A stretch of 5,003 bases of DNA from Actinomycetota bacterium. Lineage in GTDB: Bacteria; Actinomycetota; Acidimicrobiia; IMCC26256; PALSA-610. Where the stretch lies: positions 1 through 5,003 of the forward strand of contig JAUZEI010000330.1 of the NCBI GenBank assembly GCA_030839105.1, given 5' to 3'. A program made the translations under genes and the position numbers. Below the pieces are notes generated by a model. It was not told the origin of the DNA, searched no databases, and was given only the letters and a program-made list of their open reading frames with translations. Positions 4,807 to 5,003 of the stretch are shown here, piece by piece (positions within the stretch are counted from its first letter, which is position 1; each line of letters starts with the position of its first letter).

Positions 4807-4832
4807 TGCGCGAAGTCTGCGAGACTCGCGCA
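4807..4832. promoter_or_regulatory. Strong imperfect palindrome in the divergent methyltransferase/MDR region
   Basis: TGCGCG (4807-4812) and AGTCT (4814-4818) pair with AGACT (4822-4826) and CGCGCA (4827-4832), giving 11 base pairs with one bulged A (4813) and a 3-base centre GCG. It lies 11 bases upstream of the methyltransferase start I chose and 25 bases before the MDR start at 4858. GAAGTCT also occurs twice, 12 bases apart (4800-4806 and 4812-4818), so an alternative pairing exists. It could be an operator shared by the divergent genes, or a 5'-leader hairpin in the methyltransferase message. If the methyltransferase really starts at 4843, it would lie in coding sequence. Confidence 0.45.
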
Positions 4833-4843
4833 TTGTGAGCCAC

Positions 4844-4848
4844 GAGAG
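4844..4848 (+). promoter_or_regulatory. Likely ribosome binding site of the MDR gene (GAGAG)
   Basis: GAGAG lies 9 bases before the ATG at 4858 and partly matches the Shine-Dalgarno consensus. It directly abuts the alternative GTG start (4843) of the divergent methyltransferase, which makes that longer start less likely. Confidence 0.4.
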
Positions 4849-4857
4849 TTGCGGATC

Positions 4858-5003
4858 ATGAAGGCCTTGAGGGTGCACGAGCTCGGCGAGCCCGAGCAGG
4901 TGATGGTGCTCGAGGACCGGCCCGAGCCCCAGGTGCGGCCCGGTGACGTGCGCCTACGCGTGCATGCCGCCTCCCTGAATTTTCCCGACGTGCTCATGTG
5001 CCG
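4858..5003 (+). CDS. NADPH:quinone oxidoreductase-like MDR-family protein, N-terminal fragment (3' end outside the window)
   Basis: The first 48 codons are present; the frame runs off the window. The sequence MKALRVHELGEPEQVMVLED is the usual opening of the medium-chain dehydrogenase/reductase (MDR) superfamily. It continues with a P-x-P-x-x-x-PGDVRLRVHAASLNFPDVLMC block. In zinc-containing alcohol dehydrogenases the matching place carries the Cys of GxCxxD; the AASLNFPDVLM form here points to the zinc-free quinone oxidoreductase branch, which reduces quinones or enoyl-type substrates with NADPH. The Rossmann domain (GxGxxG or AAxGGVG motif) lies beyond the window end, so cofactor choice and the subgroup cannot be checked. 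The ATG at 4858 gives a full family N-terminus and has a GAGAG 9 bases upstream. It diverges from the methyltransferase, with a 62-base gap if that gene starts at 4795. Confidence 0.9.
   Translation, partial: MKALRVHELGEPEQVMVLEDRPEPQVRPGDVRLRVHAASLNFPDVLMC

Noticed and set aside
4796..4843. Longer GTG start (4843) for the methyltransferase
   Set aside because: The extra 16 residues precede the start of TRAM homology and fall over the palindrome, and the codon would abut the ribosome site of the divergent gene. It remains possible.
3947..4861. A 304-codon open frame on the + strand opposite the methyltransferase
   Set aside because: It is also codon-aligned with the gene on the other strand and explained by rare TTA/CTA/TCA codons. 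The methyltransferase has clear TRAM, Fe-S and SAM motifs; this frame has none.

Overview
The window looks like a piece of chromosome from a high-GC actinobacterium. The codons are GC-rich at the third position, there is a CarD/CdnL-type RNA polymerase regulator very similar to the mycobacterial one, and there is a DinB-fold protein carrying the RPCAECGFDA signature that I associate with actinobacteria. I lean towards the class Acidimicrobiia, but that is an impression and not something the sequence proves. There are no rRNA or tRNA genes, no insertion sequences, no CRISPR array and no sign of prophage. No stretch longer than about 150 bases lacks a gene.

Layout: (1) 1-408 is the C-terminal end of a copper-containing primary amine oxidase. 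Its stop codon overlaps the GTG start of (2) a SurE-family nucleotidase at 405-1274. After a 148-base gap with several short repeats comes (3) a small five-helix membrane protein of unknown function, 1423-1914. It is followed by (4) a DinB-fold protein, 1974-2498, (5) an NTF2-like (SnoaL-like) protein, 2569-3024, and (6) carD, 3125-3604. All of these are on the + strand. (7) A TRAM-domain, iron-sulfur RNA m5U methyltransferase runs on the - strand (3653-4795), convergent with carD. (8) The first 48 codons of a quinone-oxidoreductase-like MDR protein diverge from it at 4858.

The genes do not form one recognisable pathway. Only the amine oxidase/surE pair shows overlap-type coupling. The other + strand genes are 60-148 bases apart and several have their own short regulatory-looking sequence upstream. 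The methyltransferase and the MDR gene share a short divergent region with a strong imperfect palindrome.

I looked for an undescribed multi-gene system and did not find one; this is mostly ordinary housekeeping and metabolic content. The parts most worth a second look are small: the palindrome between the divergent genes (4807-4832), the imperfect tandem repeat around a -10-like hexamer upstream of carD (3041-3076), the perfect 8-bp inverted repeat upstream of the membrane protein (1389-1410), and an alanine in CarD at a position where the mycobacterial protein has an arginine that contacts RNA polymerase.
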